64,000 nucleotides of DNA from Ignavibacteria bacterium. Its GTDB lineage: Bacteria; Bacteroidota; Ignavibacteria; Kapaibacteriales; Kapaibacteriaceae. The stretch spans positions 1-64,000 of the forward strand of contig VGVV01000006.1 of NCBI GenBank assembly GCA_016873895.1, in the 5' to 3' direction. The notes beneath the pieces are model-generated. The model worked only from the letters and a program-made list of their open reading frames with translations, did not search any database and had not been told where the DNA came from. The position numbers and the translations under genes are program-made. Shown here piece after piece: positions 35,536-45,234 of this stretch (position 1 is its first letter; each line of letters begins with the position of its first letter).

Positions 35536-37974
35536 CTACCGTACAACGCGTATTGATGTTGATTGCGAGCCTGTAGGGGTGTCGCACATAAGTATGTATG
35601 CTCCCGGTTGTAGTTGTGAGACATCTACTACATCACCTGTACCTACGACCGACTTGTTGAAATAGAGAAGCCCATCAAGGCCAAATATCTGTATTCGAGT
35701 GATAGGTGTGTGGCCGCCTATATAAAGCGCGCTTGATGCTGGGTTTGGCCCAAGTGTAATCGTGGTTTGGTGTGTTTGTTCATCAACAGAAGAAGGGACG
35801 CCCCTTACCTCTATGGTGAATGGTGTTTCTTGAACGGCGTTTTCTAGTGTGGCATCCATGGGTGTAATTCGAATCGAATACCCTGTATCAACCGGTACAT
35901 TTCCAGGAACCTTCCACAAGAATCCGGATTGCTGCGCAGGAATGTTATCCTTGATGAGAGCGGCAACGAGATTGTTCTTTATGAGCTCTAGTTTGAACGG
36001 GGCTTCTATGTTGGTGTTCCACGTTACAGCATACGACGAGTCGTGATACCAAACAGCCTTCGATGCAGGCTTCTGAATTGCAATAAATGAGCCTTCAACA
36101 ACAAAGGTGTCTATCTCTGACCAATCAGAAGTTGTTGTTCCATACCTAGACCGCACCCTCCAGAAGTATGTACCGGGAGGAAACCCGGGGGTTATCTCTT
36201 TGTCTGTTTGCTTGTCTGTGCTTTCGATAAGCAGCGTACCTAGTGGTTGCTGAATTTGATAACTAATGTATTGTGTTTGTCCTTGTGGGGAAACCGCGAG
36301 CCTAAAGGACCGTTGTGCCCAGACAGACTTCCCTGCTATAGGAGAAAGAGGTACAGGAACCGCGATACTGTCTGCACCAGGTACCACCGGGCTACCGAAG
36401 CAGAACTCTCCTGTACGGGTTGTGTCTACGACCAACTCTTTGGTGTTTGGGTTGTGTCTGGTTCGTAGTGGACGAAATGAACGTTGCCCAATCGAATCTC
36501 GATAGTACACAACGGTGTTTGCTGGATCTTTTATACCTAATGCGGTGGTAGAGAAGCGGAATTCACCCGCATGATCAACCATACCCTCCTGCGTTAATGT
36601 AACGCGACAAGGATAGACAATGTAAGGTGGAAGAGTCCGCTCTGGTTTACCATTTACTATACGTTCAAACTTGGGGTTCTCCGGAGCCCACATATAGCGC
36701 CGTGCTGTGGTTGTGTTGTAAAAGAACGATATCAGTGTATGGTAGGTAATCGTAAGCCCAACGGTGTCTTTACCACGTGTGTAGGTGTAAGTATTTGTGG
36801 GTAGTATCTCGTCTATCAACACATCTGCTGTGTGACGCCCCGTTGGATAAGGGGCTTTCACAGCCTTGTAGGGATACATCATGCTTGGGAGTTGTGCTTC
36901 ATAAACTTCTTTAGTTTGTGTATCCACCTCTGTAATTATTGTCCTATTATTCTGCAATGCAGAACCCCAAGCTATAAGCTTATTACCGTTAGGGAGTGTC
37001 TGTACAGCCCCTTGCACGCCAGCATATACATCAGGGGTTTTCCGATATTGCCAGACAAGTCTGCAGGTCTTGTTTACCTCATCTATTTCATACTCTGCTG
37101 CACGCGACCACTGAGGGGTACGCTGCGTGCCGTTGTCGAAAAGGGTAATTTTTCCGTTACCGATACGATTTACATCGTGTTGGTACGAGAACTCGGGATT
37201 GTCGGGTATGTCGGGGTTTTTCGAAAACACAAACTGATTGAGTTTTCCGCCCAGGATCCATAGCACCTTGCCTGTCTTCCGGTGGATCTTCGCAACGAGA
37301 GATGCATGCCGTGCGCTAATCAGAAAGTGCCCATCGGTGTCTACCACAATTGAATTAAGATGGAAATATCGAATCGAAGGAGCCGTTAGGTCTTCAAAGG
37401 TTACTGCAACCGGAAAGTGATCTAAACTCCTCCATTGAAACAGGATGTTGCCGTCTATATCTATCTCTTGTATCAACATCTGCTGAACCGAGGCGGCAGG
37501 ATTTCCACCTGGAACCAACGAGCTCATATCTACGGTAACATTCTCCTGCATAACTAAGAGCCTGTTCCCGTTTGGAAGAACGTCGAATGTGTGCATGGCT
37601 ATGTTATACTCATTAGCCCCGTACACAGTATCTATGATTTGAAGGTTTGTGTCGACGAGAAAAACACTCGATGATTCACGTGGACCAGTACCGGCAGATT
37701 GAAAAACCGTGTACCCTAGCCTACCGTCTGGCAGAATCCGAAAGTCAAAACCATACTCAGGAATAAATTTGGAGGTAATGGGCTTACCATCAACACCCAA
37801 AACCATCAGCGAGGGGGCAAAAGGTGGTGATGTGACGCGCGAGTTGGGGGCTATATACAGTGCTCCTGGTGCAGGATTTGTATTTACTCCAACAGTTACT
37901 GGTGGAAGTATCTGTCCAACGAGAGGTGTGAAACACATCACACAGATTGCCGCAGCAAGGGTAAGGATATTCAT
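35536..37974 (-). CDS. Secreted arylsulfotransferase-like protein with T9SS sorting domain
   Basis: This 812-residue paralogue of the 5368-7803 gene is collinear along its whole length. It has a signal peptide (ILTLAAAICVMCFTPLVG), a propeller with FHLNS (His205), SARH, WILGG, YQHD and LFDNGT, a YMWAPENP segment, a Kre9/KNH-like Ig module (AVTWNTNIEAP) and a T9SS type A domain (LGPNPASSALYI, ending VVDVSQLQPGAYILM). The two genes form subfamily A. It faces mnmG convergently with a 17-bp gap, and serS starts 87 bp beyond its 5' end. Catalytic activity is unproven. Confidence 0.8.
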   Translation of the reverse strand: MNILTLAAAICVMCFTPLVGQILPPVTVGVNTNPAPGALYIAPNSRVTSPPFAPSLMVLGVDGKPITSKFIPEYGFDFRILPDGRLGYTVFQSAGTGPRESSSVFLVDTNLQIIDTVYGANEYNIAMHTFDVLPNGNRLLVMQENVTVDMSSLVPGGNPAASVQQMLIQEIDIDGNILFQWRSLDHFPVAVTFEDLTAPSIRYFHLNSIVVDTDGHFLISARHASLVAKIHRKTGKVLWILGGKLNQFVFSKNPDIPDNPEFSYQHDVNRIGNGKITLFDNGTQRTPQWSRAAEYEIDEVNKTCRLVWQYRKTPDVYAGVQGAVQTLPNGNKLIAWGSALQNNRTIITEVDTQTKEVYEAQLPSMMYPYKAVKAPYPTGRHTADVLIDEILPTNTYTYTRGKDTVGLTITYHTLISFFYNTTTARRYMWAPENPKFERIVNGKPERTLPPYIVYPCRVTLTQEGMVDHAGEFRFSTTALGIKDPANTVVYYRDSIGQRSFRPLRTRHNPNTKELVVDTTRTGEFCFGSPVVPGADSIAVPVPLSPIAGKSVWAQRSFRLAVSPQGQTQYISYQIQQPLGTLLIESTDKQTDKEITPGFPPGTYFWRVRSRYGTTTSDWSEIDTFVVEGSFIAIQKPASKAVWYHDSSYAVTWNTNIEAPFKLELIKNNLVAALIKDNIPAQQSGFLWKVPGNVPVDTGYSIRITPMDATLENAVQETPFTIEVRGVPSSVDEQTHQTTITLGPNPASSALYIGGHTPITRIQIFGLDGLLYFNKSVVGTGDVVDVSQLQPGAYILMCDTPTGSQSTSIRVVR

Positions 37975-38049
37975 AGTGCCTTAATAAACCACATTCCAAG
38001 GAAAACGTGACAAATTACAATGGATAAAGATTTGATTATTCACGGCGTG

Positions 38050-38057
38050 TAACTTTG
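38050..38057 (+). promoter_or_regulatory. -7 box TAACTTTG before serS
   Basis: This exact TAnnTTTG match is followed by four bases and the serS ATG at 38062. A TTTG lies 15 bp upstream (38031-38034), closer than the usual -33 spacing. It predicts a leaderless serS mRNA. Confidence 0.5.
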
Positions 38058-38061
38058 CCTT

Positions 38062-39324
38062 ATGATAGACATACGACTTATACGCGAGAACCCAGATTTT
38101 GTCAAGACAAATTGTCTAAACAAAAATGATGGAAGCAACATCGACACAGTAGTAGAGCTTGACGTTCAACGGCGCTCAATCATACAACAAGTTGAAGAGC
38201 TCAAAAGTGTTCGCAACGCTGTATCTCAAGAGATATCTGCCCTTAAGAAGAGTGGTGCTAACGCAGAAGACAAGATTACCGCAATGCGGGATGTAGGAGA
38301 TAAAATCAAACAACAGGACGAAGATTTGCGCTCTGTAGAATCACAGATAGAAGAGATAATGCTGTTGATTCCAAATATTGCCCATAATAGCGTTCCTGTT
38401 GGTAAAGATGCATCTGATAATGTAGAGGTACGCCGATCTGGAGTTTGTGCAGAGCGTGAACACCGTGTAGACCATATTGAAATCTCTCAAAGGCTTGAAA
38501 TACTTGATTTTGAAAGAGGTGCTAAGGTTACAGGTTCTGGTTTTGGTTTCTATGTAGGAAAAGGGGCTAGACTGGAAAGGGCCCTGATCAACTTCTTTCT
38601 CGATACCAACACTAATGTTCATGGGTATACAGAGATCATGACACCATTTGTTGTCAATAGTGATTCTTGCCGTGGTACAGGACAACTACCTAAGAGTCAA
38701 GAGGATATGTATCACATCGAGCGGGACGATCTCTATCTTATTCCTACGGCAGAAGTACCTATCACAAACTTCCACCGTGATGAGATTCTTCCAACTCCTT
38801 CCTTGCCCATCAGATATGCTGGATACTCTGCTTGCTTTCGTAGAGAAGCCGGAAGTCATGGTAAAGACACCCGAGGATTTCAGCGTGTTCACCAGTTCAA
38901 CAAAATAGAGCTCGTAAAGTTTGTTTCACCTGACAACTCGTATGGTGAACTTGAATCTATGGTTCAGGGTGTTGAGAGTATTCTGCAAGCCTTAGGTCTT
39001 ACTTATCGCGTATTGCTTCTTTGCACTGGAGATATGACGTTCGGTGGTTCTAAAACATATGATCTCGAAGTTTGGTCGCCCTATGAACAACGTTGGCTAG
39101 AGGTTAGCTCTTGCACGAATTTTGAATCTTTCCAAGCAAGAAGATCAAATATTCGTCACAGGCAAGACCCAGGAAGTAAACCTGAATTCGTTCATACGCT
39201 CAATGGTAGCGGATTGGCAACATCGAGGATTATGGTTGCTCTTCTGGAGCAGTATCAAACTGCTAAAGGTAACGTTACCATACCAGAGTGTTTGCAACAA
39301 TACTGTGGTTTCAACGAAATCTAA
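38062..39324 (+). CDS. serS: Seryl-tRNA synthetase
   Basis: This 420-residue class II synthetase charges tRNA-Ser. It opens with MIDIRLIRENPDFVK and the antiparallel coiled-coil arm that contacts the tRNA long variable loop (about 30-100). The core contains TAEVPITNFHRDEIL, motif 2 ACFRREAGSHGKDTRGFQRVHQFNK and motif 3 NGSGLATSRIMVALLEQYQ. Length and motifs are normal. It is the last gene before the non-coding stretch at 39.3-39.8 kb. Confidence 0.97.
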   Translation: MIDIRLIRENPDFVKTNCLNKNDGSNIDTVVELDVQRRSIIQQVEELKSVRNAVSQEISALKKSGANAEDKITAMRDVGDKIKQQDEDLRSVESQIEEIMLLIPNIAHNSVPVGKDASDNVEVRRSGVCAEREHRVDHIEISQRLEILDFERGAKVTGSGFGFYVGKGARLERALINFFLDTNTNVHGYTEIMTPFVVNSDSCRGTGQLPKSQEDMYHIERDDLYLIPTAEVPITNFHRDEILPTPSLPIRYAGYSACFRREAGSHGKDTRGFQRVHQFNKIELVKFVSPDNSYGELESMVQGVESILQALGLTYRVLLLCTGDMTFGGSKTYDLEVWSPYEQRWLEVSSCTNFESFQARRSNIRHRQDPGSKPEFVHTLNGSGLATSRIMVALLEQYQTAKGNVTIPECLQQYCGFNEI

Positions 39325-39798
39325 CACACCCACCCTCATCTTATCAAATTCTATTGTGTATTCTCTTGAGGAGAAGAAAGAAGAACTATATAGTGTAATA
39401 TGTCTGTGTAAACAGTGGATATCCTATCGATATAACGATTAAACAATCTTTAACACCCACATACCTTTACCACTTACGCAGAATGCTTACAAAAAACATA
39501 ACTGTAGATAACACACGGAAATCCACTGAACACCGTTTTCAATTAGTGCAAACACAACACTTGCCTTCCACACACATTACCCTGCAAACAAACTTTTCGT
39601 AAGATTCTCCACCGGTAAAAAACACTCTTGTTAACAACCCTACGGGCAACTTCTAACAAGACCTATTCAACCACCTAAACCTCAATACACGCCTTTTAAC
39701 CCGCTGTGGATTGTGTATTGTTTGTGTATACATCCGTAGAAAACCCGACACACACTCTAGCATCGTAACAAAAGTACCCGTTGCGTGTCTTTAGTTCG
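39325..39798. other. Gene-free AT-rich, strongly C-skewed region (possible replication switch point)
   Basis: No coding sequence is supported in these 474 bp. Over 39421-39780 I count about 103 C and 41 G on the + strand (40% GC). Degenerate DnaA-box-like 9-mers cluster here: TGTAGATAA (39503) and TGTGTATAC (39723) have one mismatch to TGTGNATAA. TGTGTATTC (39355), TGTGGATTG (39705) and TGTGTATTG (39712) have two. In sampled rows G exceeds C to the left in serS and C tends to exceed G to the right. That polarity is opposite to a normal origin, so an origin is only one reading. It also contains the upstream region of the next gene. Confidence 0.3.
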
Positions 39799-41759
39799 AT
39801 GTTTGCATTCCTACTCCTGCTGGCGTTTTTAACAGACACACCATCCTTGCGCATAGAAACCTCAGGTGCGCGAGCCTCCGGATACTTTCTTATAGGTGGA
39901 TTGAACGTCGACAGTGCGGGCTTAGTAGATAACACTGGCTCTTTTGTTCATGCAATACAAACGGGTCCAAACATCAACCAACACCCAACACCCTATCGTG
40001 GTTATACATATTACGATGGCTTGTTAAGGGCATATGTGGTTGTAGACGCTAGCCTTCGAAAAATAGACACGTTCAATGTTACTCCTCCATACACCACAGA
40101 TTTTCACGAAGGCTATCAAACGCGCGGCAGACGCTATATCGCTCTAGGAACAGAAGCACGCACTCTTGATCTATCGGGCCTTATACAAGGCGCCAGTGAT
40201 TCAGCACACGTTATCGGAGCTATTGTTCAAGAGATTGATAGAAGGGGCCGAGTAACATTCGAATGGAGATCCCTCGATCATATACCTATCACGGTAGCAA
40301 CACCAGATATTGATCTTACTCACAACCGTATCGACTACCTACATGTTAATGCGGTTATAGAGGACGAAACAGGAGATCTTATACTCTCGTGCAGAAACGC
40401 AGTTCAGTTAATAAAGATTGATCGCAGCTCGGGCAGTGTTGAGTGGGTGTTAGGGGGCTCGGCATCACAACGCAACGACTTCACATTTGTCAATGATACT
40501 GTGGGAGATTTTGTAGGCTTCTCCCATCAACACAGCCCGGTAGTTTCAAATGAGGGTGAGATTCTCTTGTTTGATAATGGAAATCTGAAATCCTCCCGAC
40601 AGAGTAGGGTTGTAGCATATAAAATTAACACCACACTCATGACGGCAACCAAGACATGGGAGTACACGCCCCCTTATCCCACATTCTCACCAACCATGGG
40701 CAGTGTGCAACAATTAGAAAATGGTAACATTTTGATTGGATGGGGCACAACACAAAACGGCCTGGTGGCAACAGAGGTGTCGCGCAACGGCACTATCCAT
40801 GCTGAGATTACAACACCACACCCATTAGCTTTTCCATACCGGGTGTACAAAGCGCCCATTGCTATGACCGCAGTAACCAAAACTATTTCTGATAAGGAAT
40901 TGGTTGAGTTTACCACTCTCGATAGCACGACAAAATTCACACTCCTGGCAAACACCCTAGAGGACCCTACTGAGGTAACCATAGAGCGCCACACCTATCC
41001 ACCAAACCACATCATCTATCGTGACACAATACCTTGTCATGTATTTCCAGAGAGATGGGTGGTAATGTTTAACAACCCTAGCAACACATACACAGCGTTT
41101 ATCGATGTGGCACGAACCATAGCCGAAGAAGATCCGTCAGCTGTGCGAGTGTACTATCGTCCCAAGGAGGGCGTGGGTGAGTTTGTTGCAGTTTCTGCAA
41201 CACAACACGAACACCCCCCTTAGTTAAGATTAACAACCTCTTACCTGGTGAATACATCTTGGGTTCACAAATGTGCACACAACCCGCATTGGTGTACCCG
41301 AAAAACGACGACAACCAATCAACCACAACCATTCCTTTGTTTTGGACCAGCGCAATAGGTGCTGATGGCTACGAGGTCGAGATTTCTACATCCCCCGAAT
41401 TCAACAAGGATGTACTCTTTATGCGCACACTTCGCCCGGACACAACAGTTAAGAATTTAGCCACCAATACAACCTACTACTGGCACGTTCGCATGGTGAA
41501 TCAACCAGAGGTGGGACCCTGGACACAAACTTGGAAGTTCAACATTATGGCACCAACAACCATAAACGATGAAGGTGAAATCACCACCATCCCTGTTGGG
41601 TCGTTAGTGTTCGTCTATGATGTACTCGGTAATGAGATAGCTCGTGAGACGATAACACAAGACCAGCAACGCCTAGCCCCTTTTATAAATGATGGCTTGT
41701 TGCTGATAGTTGCTACTACACCTACAGGATCTATCGTCCGCACTATTATCTCGCGCTAG
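39799..41759 (+). pseudogene. Frameshifted arylsulfotransferase-like T9SS protein
   Basis: The first frame (39799-41223) encodes a signal peptide (MFAFLLLLAFLTDT) and an arylsulfotransferase-like propeller with LHVN (His182), VLGGS, HQHS and FDNG. It stops at TAG 41221-41223. The protein continues in the -1 frame from 41219 (LVKINNLLPGEYIL) through a fibronectin-III-like repeat (TTYYWHVRM) to a T9SS-like tail ending TTPTGSIVRTIISR at 41759. The break is at a run of six C (41214-41219); one more C would restore a protein of about 653 residues. It may be a dead gene, a phase-variable tract or a base-calling error. It belongs to subfamily B with the 20622 gene. Confidence 0.75.
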
Positions 41760-42771
41760 CAACCTTAGCATGCGTGATGTATGCTGTACACAAATCGATA
41801 GTTGCGGAAATCCCTTTTCTGTGTGTGCGCTCCATACCATGAGAAGCGTGTACACCTGGTCCAATTAGACCCACGCGTACATCTACGCCCGCACGCCAAG
41901 CGGCTGTTCCATCTGAACTGTAAAAAGGATAAACATCAACTTGGTGTGCAATACCGCGCTCTTGAGCCAACTGCACAAGAGTCTTACGCATATCGTAATC
42001 GTATGGTCCACCTGAGTCTTTTGCACAAATCGAGCATGAATACTCATTCCCCTGACACGCATCACCGACAACACCCATGTCGATTACGAGCAGGTCTTCT
42101 ACCGTTGGACTTAGTGCGGGTGCGCCACCATGGCCAACCTCTTCGTAGGTGCTAAAGAAAAGCTCTACAGGTGCATCAATTCCGCTTTCGGATACATTGC
42201 GTGCCACCTCGAGCAATACGTAACAACCAGCCTTGTTATCAAGAAAGTGGCTCTTCACAAAACCATTTTCAAACTCCAGGTACTTTGGGTCAAAGGCGAT
42301 AATGTCGCCTACACCTATTCCTAGACCCTCAACCTCTTGCATTGAAGACACAAGCTCGTCTATCCGCACGTGCATTACAGAGGTAGACCGCTCTTGAGTA
42401 GAAGCCTTGTTGTTTGCGTGCGTTGATGGGTTGTTGAGTAATAGCGTTCCATTATACACATGATTATCCATCGTGTGGATACGCACATAACCACCCTCGA
42501 ATGACGGCAATAACGGACCCCCCAGCAACGAAAAGCTGAGTGTACCATTGCTGTTAATGCCAGACACTATAGCTCCCAACGTGTCGGTGTGTGCCGCCAT
42601 CGCTATTGTTGGATTGCTACCCAACGAACACCGCAACGCCCCCTTTCTCGTTTGAGTTGGACAGAATCCATAGCTACGTAAAGTACTCTCGATAAACGCT
42701 ATGGCATTAGCAGTGTAACCAGAGGGAGAATCTATAGCGATGAGATCTCGGAGGGTGCGAAGTGTGTTCAT
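41746..42771 (-). CDS. M42 family metallo-aminopeptidase
   Basis: The 341-residue cocatalytic zinc peptidase has the M42/M20-type motifs: AMAAHTDTLGAIV (metal His and Asp), HFLDNKAGCYV (bridging Asp), FFSTYEEVGHGGA (catalytic Glu and metal Glu), LVIDMGVVGD and GPGVHASHGMER (metal His). It should trim N-terminal residues from cytoplasmic peptides. The ATG at 42771 is preferred over an upstream TTG because a promoter box overlaps the longer version. The 3' end overlaps the end of the convergent frameshifted gene by 14 bp. Confidence 0.87.
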   Translation of the reverse strand: MNTLRTLRDLIAIDSPSGYTANAIAFIESTLRSYGFCPTQTRKGALRCSLGSNPTIAMAAHTDTLGAIVSGINSNGTLSFSLLGGPLLPSFEGGYVRIHTMDNHVYNGTLLLNNPSTHANNKASTQERSTSVMHVRIDELVSSMQEVEGLGIGVGDIIAFDPKYLEFENGFVKSHFLDNKAGCYVLLEVARNVSESGIDAPVELFFSTYEEVGHGGAPALSPTVEDLLVIDMGVVGDACQGNEYSCSICAKDSGGPYDYDMRKTLVQLAQERGIAHQVDVYPFYSSDGTAAWRAGVDVRVGLIGPGVHASHGMERTHRKGISATIDLCTAYITHAKVASAR

Positions 42772-42794
42772 AAGTGTAGGTTTGTAAGTATTCG

Positions 42795-42802
42795 CAAACA
42801 TA
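42795..42802 (-). promoter_or_regulatory. TATGTTTG promoter box for the M42 peptidase gene
   Basis: On the minus strand this is an exact TAnnTTTG, about 23 bases upstream of the ATG at 42771. It supports the shorter start. Confidence 0.4.
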
Positions 42803-42831
42803 GCGTAAGATTATACGAGGTTCACCACCAC

Positions 42832-44094
42832 ATGGCACACATAGACCCCTTCGAAACAACACTATCTAATGGTCTACGCGTTGTTATATGTCCTGATAAC
42901 TCAGCACCCGTAGCAAACGTTACAGTAATGTATCGTGTTGGATCGCATGATGAGCGTCGTGGAAAAACCGGACTAGCTCATTTGTTTGAGCATCTCATGT
43001 TTGATAACGCGGCCCCGGGAGTAGATAAACAGTACGACCTATACTGCACCAAGGCAGGGGGCTCTAATAACGCTTATACCACGTTCGACTACACAACATA
43101 TCACATCGATGTACCCGCGCACAATGTTGAATTAGGGCTGTGGCTTGAATCAGAGCGTATGCGCGAGTTTCGAATTACAGATCACGCGTTAACCACGCAG
43201 CGCAGCGTTGTAATTGAAGAAATCAACCAAAACGTATTCAATCAGCCGTATGGAATTTGGCGCAAAGCACAACAGGAGATGGCATATTCTCAAGACTCTT
43301 CATATTCCTGGGATGTCTATGGTTCTCCCGAAGACGTTGCCTCTATAACAATGGAGGATGCTAAGGGCTTTTTTGAGACGTATTACCATCCATCTAATGC
43401 TGTATTGTGTATCTCAGGAGATGTTGATGTTGCATCTATACTCACGCTCGTGGAAACCCATTTCGGGGCTATCCCAGATAAACATAGAATTATAGAGCGG
43501 ACGCCGTTTCATCAACAGATGATAAGAAGGGGAACATCATTGGCTGTTGAAGACAACGTGCCATTAACCGCTGTTTTCATCAGCCTCCACATTCCAGGTT
43601 TTGCCCAAAACGAGTTACTAGATGCTGAGATTACCTCCACAACTATTGGCTCTGGAAGAAGCTCTTTGCTCTACAAGAAAATGGTGTCAGAACTCCAGAT
43701 AGCATCAGGTGTTGGGTGTTTTGTAGACAGAAGAGCAAACGATTCTCTCCTAACGCTTTATGCCTATGCATCAACAGAGAGCGTAACAGCCGACCAACTC
43801 GCAGACGGAATCCTGTCAAGCCTTGGCAGTACAACGATTACCCCAGACATGCTTTCTGCAGCGGTGAACAAACTCAAAACAGCACACGCGGCAGAACTGC
43901 AGAAAGCCAACGGAGTTGCCGACATGGTGGCGTGGACTACGTTGTTTTGGAACGACCCTCTGTATGTAAACACAGCGCTTGAGCGCTATGAACGTGTCAC
44001 GGTACAAGAGGTGCAAAGCATGTTGTTCGATGTCGGCAACTCGGAACAACGCATCCGACTAGACATAATCCCCTCGTCAACGAACACAAACTAA
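42832..44094 (+). CDS. M16 family (pitrilysin-type) zinc peptidase
   Basis: The 420-residue M16 half-protein has the inverted zinc motif HLFEH (His50, Glu53, His54) in TGLAHLFEHLMFDN. A downstream metal Glu lies in VVIEEINQNVFN. There is an inactive-like second domain (ISLHIPGFAQNELLDAEI). Such single-module peptidases usually work as homodimers or with an inactive partner that carries an R-Y motif; no partner gene is adjacent. No signal peptide is visible, so it is probably cytoplasmic. Its end overlaps the convergent aminotransferase gene by 18 bp. Confidence 0.88.
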   Translation: MAHIDPFETTLSNGLRVVICPDNSAPVANVTVMYRVGSHDERRGKTGLAHLFEHLMFDNAAPGVDKQYDLYCTKAGGSNNAYTTFDYTTYHIDVPAHNVELGLWLESERMREFRITDHALTTQRSVVIEEINQNVFNQPYGIWRKAQQEMAYSQDSSYSWDVYGSPEDVASITMEDAKGFFETYYHPSNAVLCISGDVDVASILTLVETHFGAIPDKHRIIERTPFHQQMIRRGTSLAVEDNVPLTAVFISLHIPGFAQNELLDAEITSTTIGSGRSSLLYKKMVSELQIASGVGCFVDRRANDSLLTLYAYASTESVTADQLADGILSSLGSTTITPDMLSAAVNKLKTAHAAELQKANGVADMVAWTTLFWNDPLYVNTALERYERVTVQEVQSMLFDVGNSEQRIRLDIIPSSTNTN

Positions 44095-45234
44095 CCGTTC
44101 CGCAGCCAACCGAATAGTCGAGTCTTCTTTAGCAAAACAGACACGAACAAGGCGTTCGTGACCCCTTTGTTCGCCGTTGTAAAATGGCGATAGCGGAATA
44201 GTGGCAACGCCAAATTCGCGCGTTATGCGCTTAGCAAAATCTACATCCTGTTCATCAGAGATTCCCTCATACCCAAGAAGCTGAAAGTATGAACCGGAGC
44301 ACGCCCGCAGCGACCACGCGCTACCCACGAGCAGCGATCGCAATAAGTCTCGTTTCTTTGTAAAGAAAGATTGTAAGCCCAGATAGCGCGATGTATCCTT
44401 CATGTACTCAGCCAACGCAACCTGGGCTGGGGTGTTCACGCAAAACGATAAATATTGGTGAACCTGACGAAAGACCCGGGTAAGATCGCTCGGTGCCACA
44501 CACACCCCAATCTTCCATCCCGTAATGTGAAACGTCTTACCAAACGATGTCACAACAAACGTTCTGTTGCACAGTCCTGGGTGCGTACTCGCCGAAATAT
44601 GTTTGTGCTCATCAAAAGTGATCAACTCATACACTTCATCACTCAAGACAAGCAGATCGTGCTTGTTACATATCTCAGCAAGTGTATCTAGATCATCAAG
44701 CTCAAGAACACTACTACAAGGATTGTGTGGAGAGTTAATGATGATTAAACGCGTCTTACGTGTGATCAGAGAGCGGACGTGATCCCAATCTGGAGTGTAT
44801 GTATTTGTCCGCAGGTTTGAGGTCCGTACAATACCACCATTGGCAATGATAGAGGGGGCATATGAATCATAACTCGGATCCATGATGATCACCTCGTCTC
44901 CAGCACTAACCACAGATGCAATAGCAGTAAACAGAGCTGCGGTTGCTCCGGGTGTTATGGTTATCTCGTGCTCAGGATCTACCACACACCCATGGACACG
45001 TTGGTATTTATCGGCTACTGCTTGACGCAGCGCCAACAAGCCCGGCATTGGGGCATACTGGTTGTGCCCACTCTTTGACGCCCCATAGAGCAACTCTGGT
45101 AACAGTGGGTCTGCGGGATAGTCGGGAAACCCCTGTGAAACATTAACAGCCTCTACCTCGTTGGCAAGAGCTGTCATAACAGAGAAAATCGTCACGCCAC
45201 GTTGTGGCAGTTTATTCGGAATCGTCGGGCTCAT
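44077..45234 (-). CDS. PLP-dependent class I/II aminotransferase (methionine aminotransferase-like)
   Basis: The 385-residue fold-type I aminotransferase has SQGFPDYPADPLL, YAPMPGLLALRQAVA, ITPGATAALFTAI, NSPHNPCSSVL, LSDEVYELITF and the PLP lysine in SFGKTFHITGWKIG. These segments resemble YbdL/KAT-type methionine or kynurenine aminotransferases rather than AspC. NSPHNPCSSV replaces the usual NPHNPTG. The ATG at 45234 matches the family start (NKLPQRGVTIFSVMTALA) and overlaps the end of the upstream NYN gene by 23 bp, so both are probably co-transcribed. Confidence 0.87.
   Translation of the reverse strand: MSPTIPNKLPQRGVTIFSVMTALANEVEAVNVSQGFPDYPADPLLPELLYGASKSGHNQYAPMPGLLALRQAVADKYQRVHGCVVDPEHEITITPGATAALFTAIASVVSAGDEVIIMDPSYDSYAPSIIANGGIVRTSNLRTNTYTPDWDHVRSLITRKTRLIIINSPHNPCSSVLELDDLDTLAEICNKHDLLVLSDEVYELITFDEHKHISASTHPGLCNRTFVVTSFGKTFHITGWKIGVCVAPSDLTRVFRQVHQYLSFCVNTPAQVALAEYMKDTSRYLGLQSFFTKKRDLLRSLLVGSAWSLRACSGSYFQLLGYEGISDEQDVDFAKRITREFGVATIPLSPFYNGEQRGHERLVRVCFAKEDSTIRLAAERLVCVR

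Noticed and set aside
37672..37687. parS-like TGATTCACGTGGACCA with a CACGTG core
   Set aside because: Three mismatches to consensus and it lies within the coding region of an arylsulfotransferase-like gene; too weak without ParB binding data.
39325..39798. A dif site in the skew-switch region
   Set aside because: No 28-mer with two recognisable XerC/XerD arms was found; the ACTATATAGTGTAATATGT stretch is only loosely similar.
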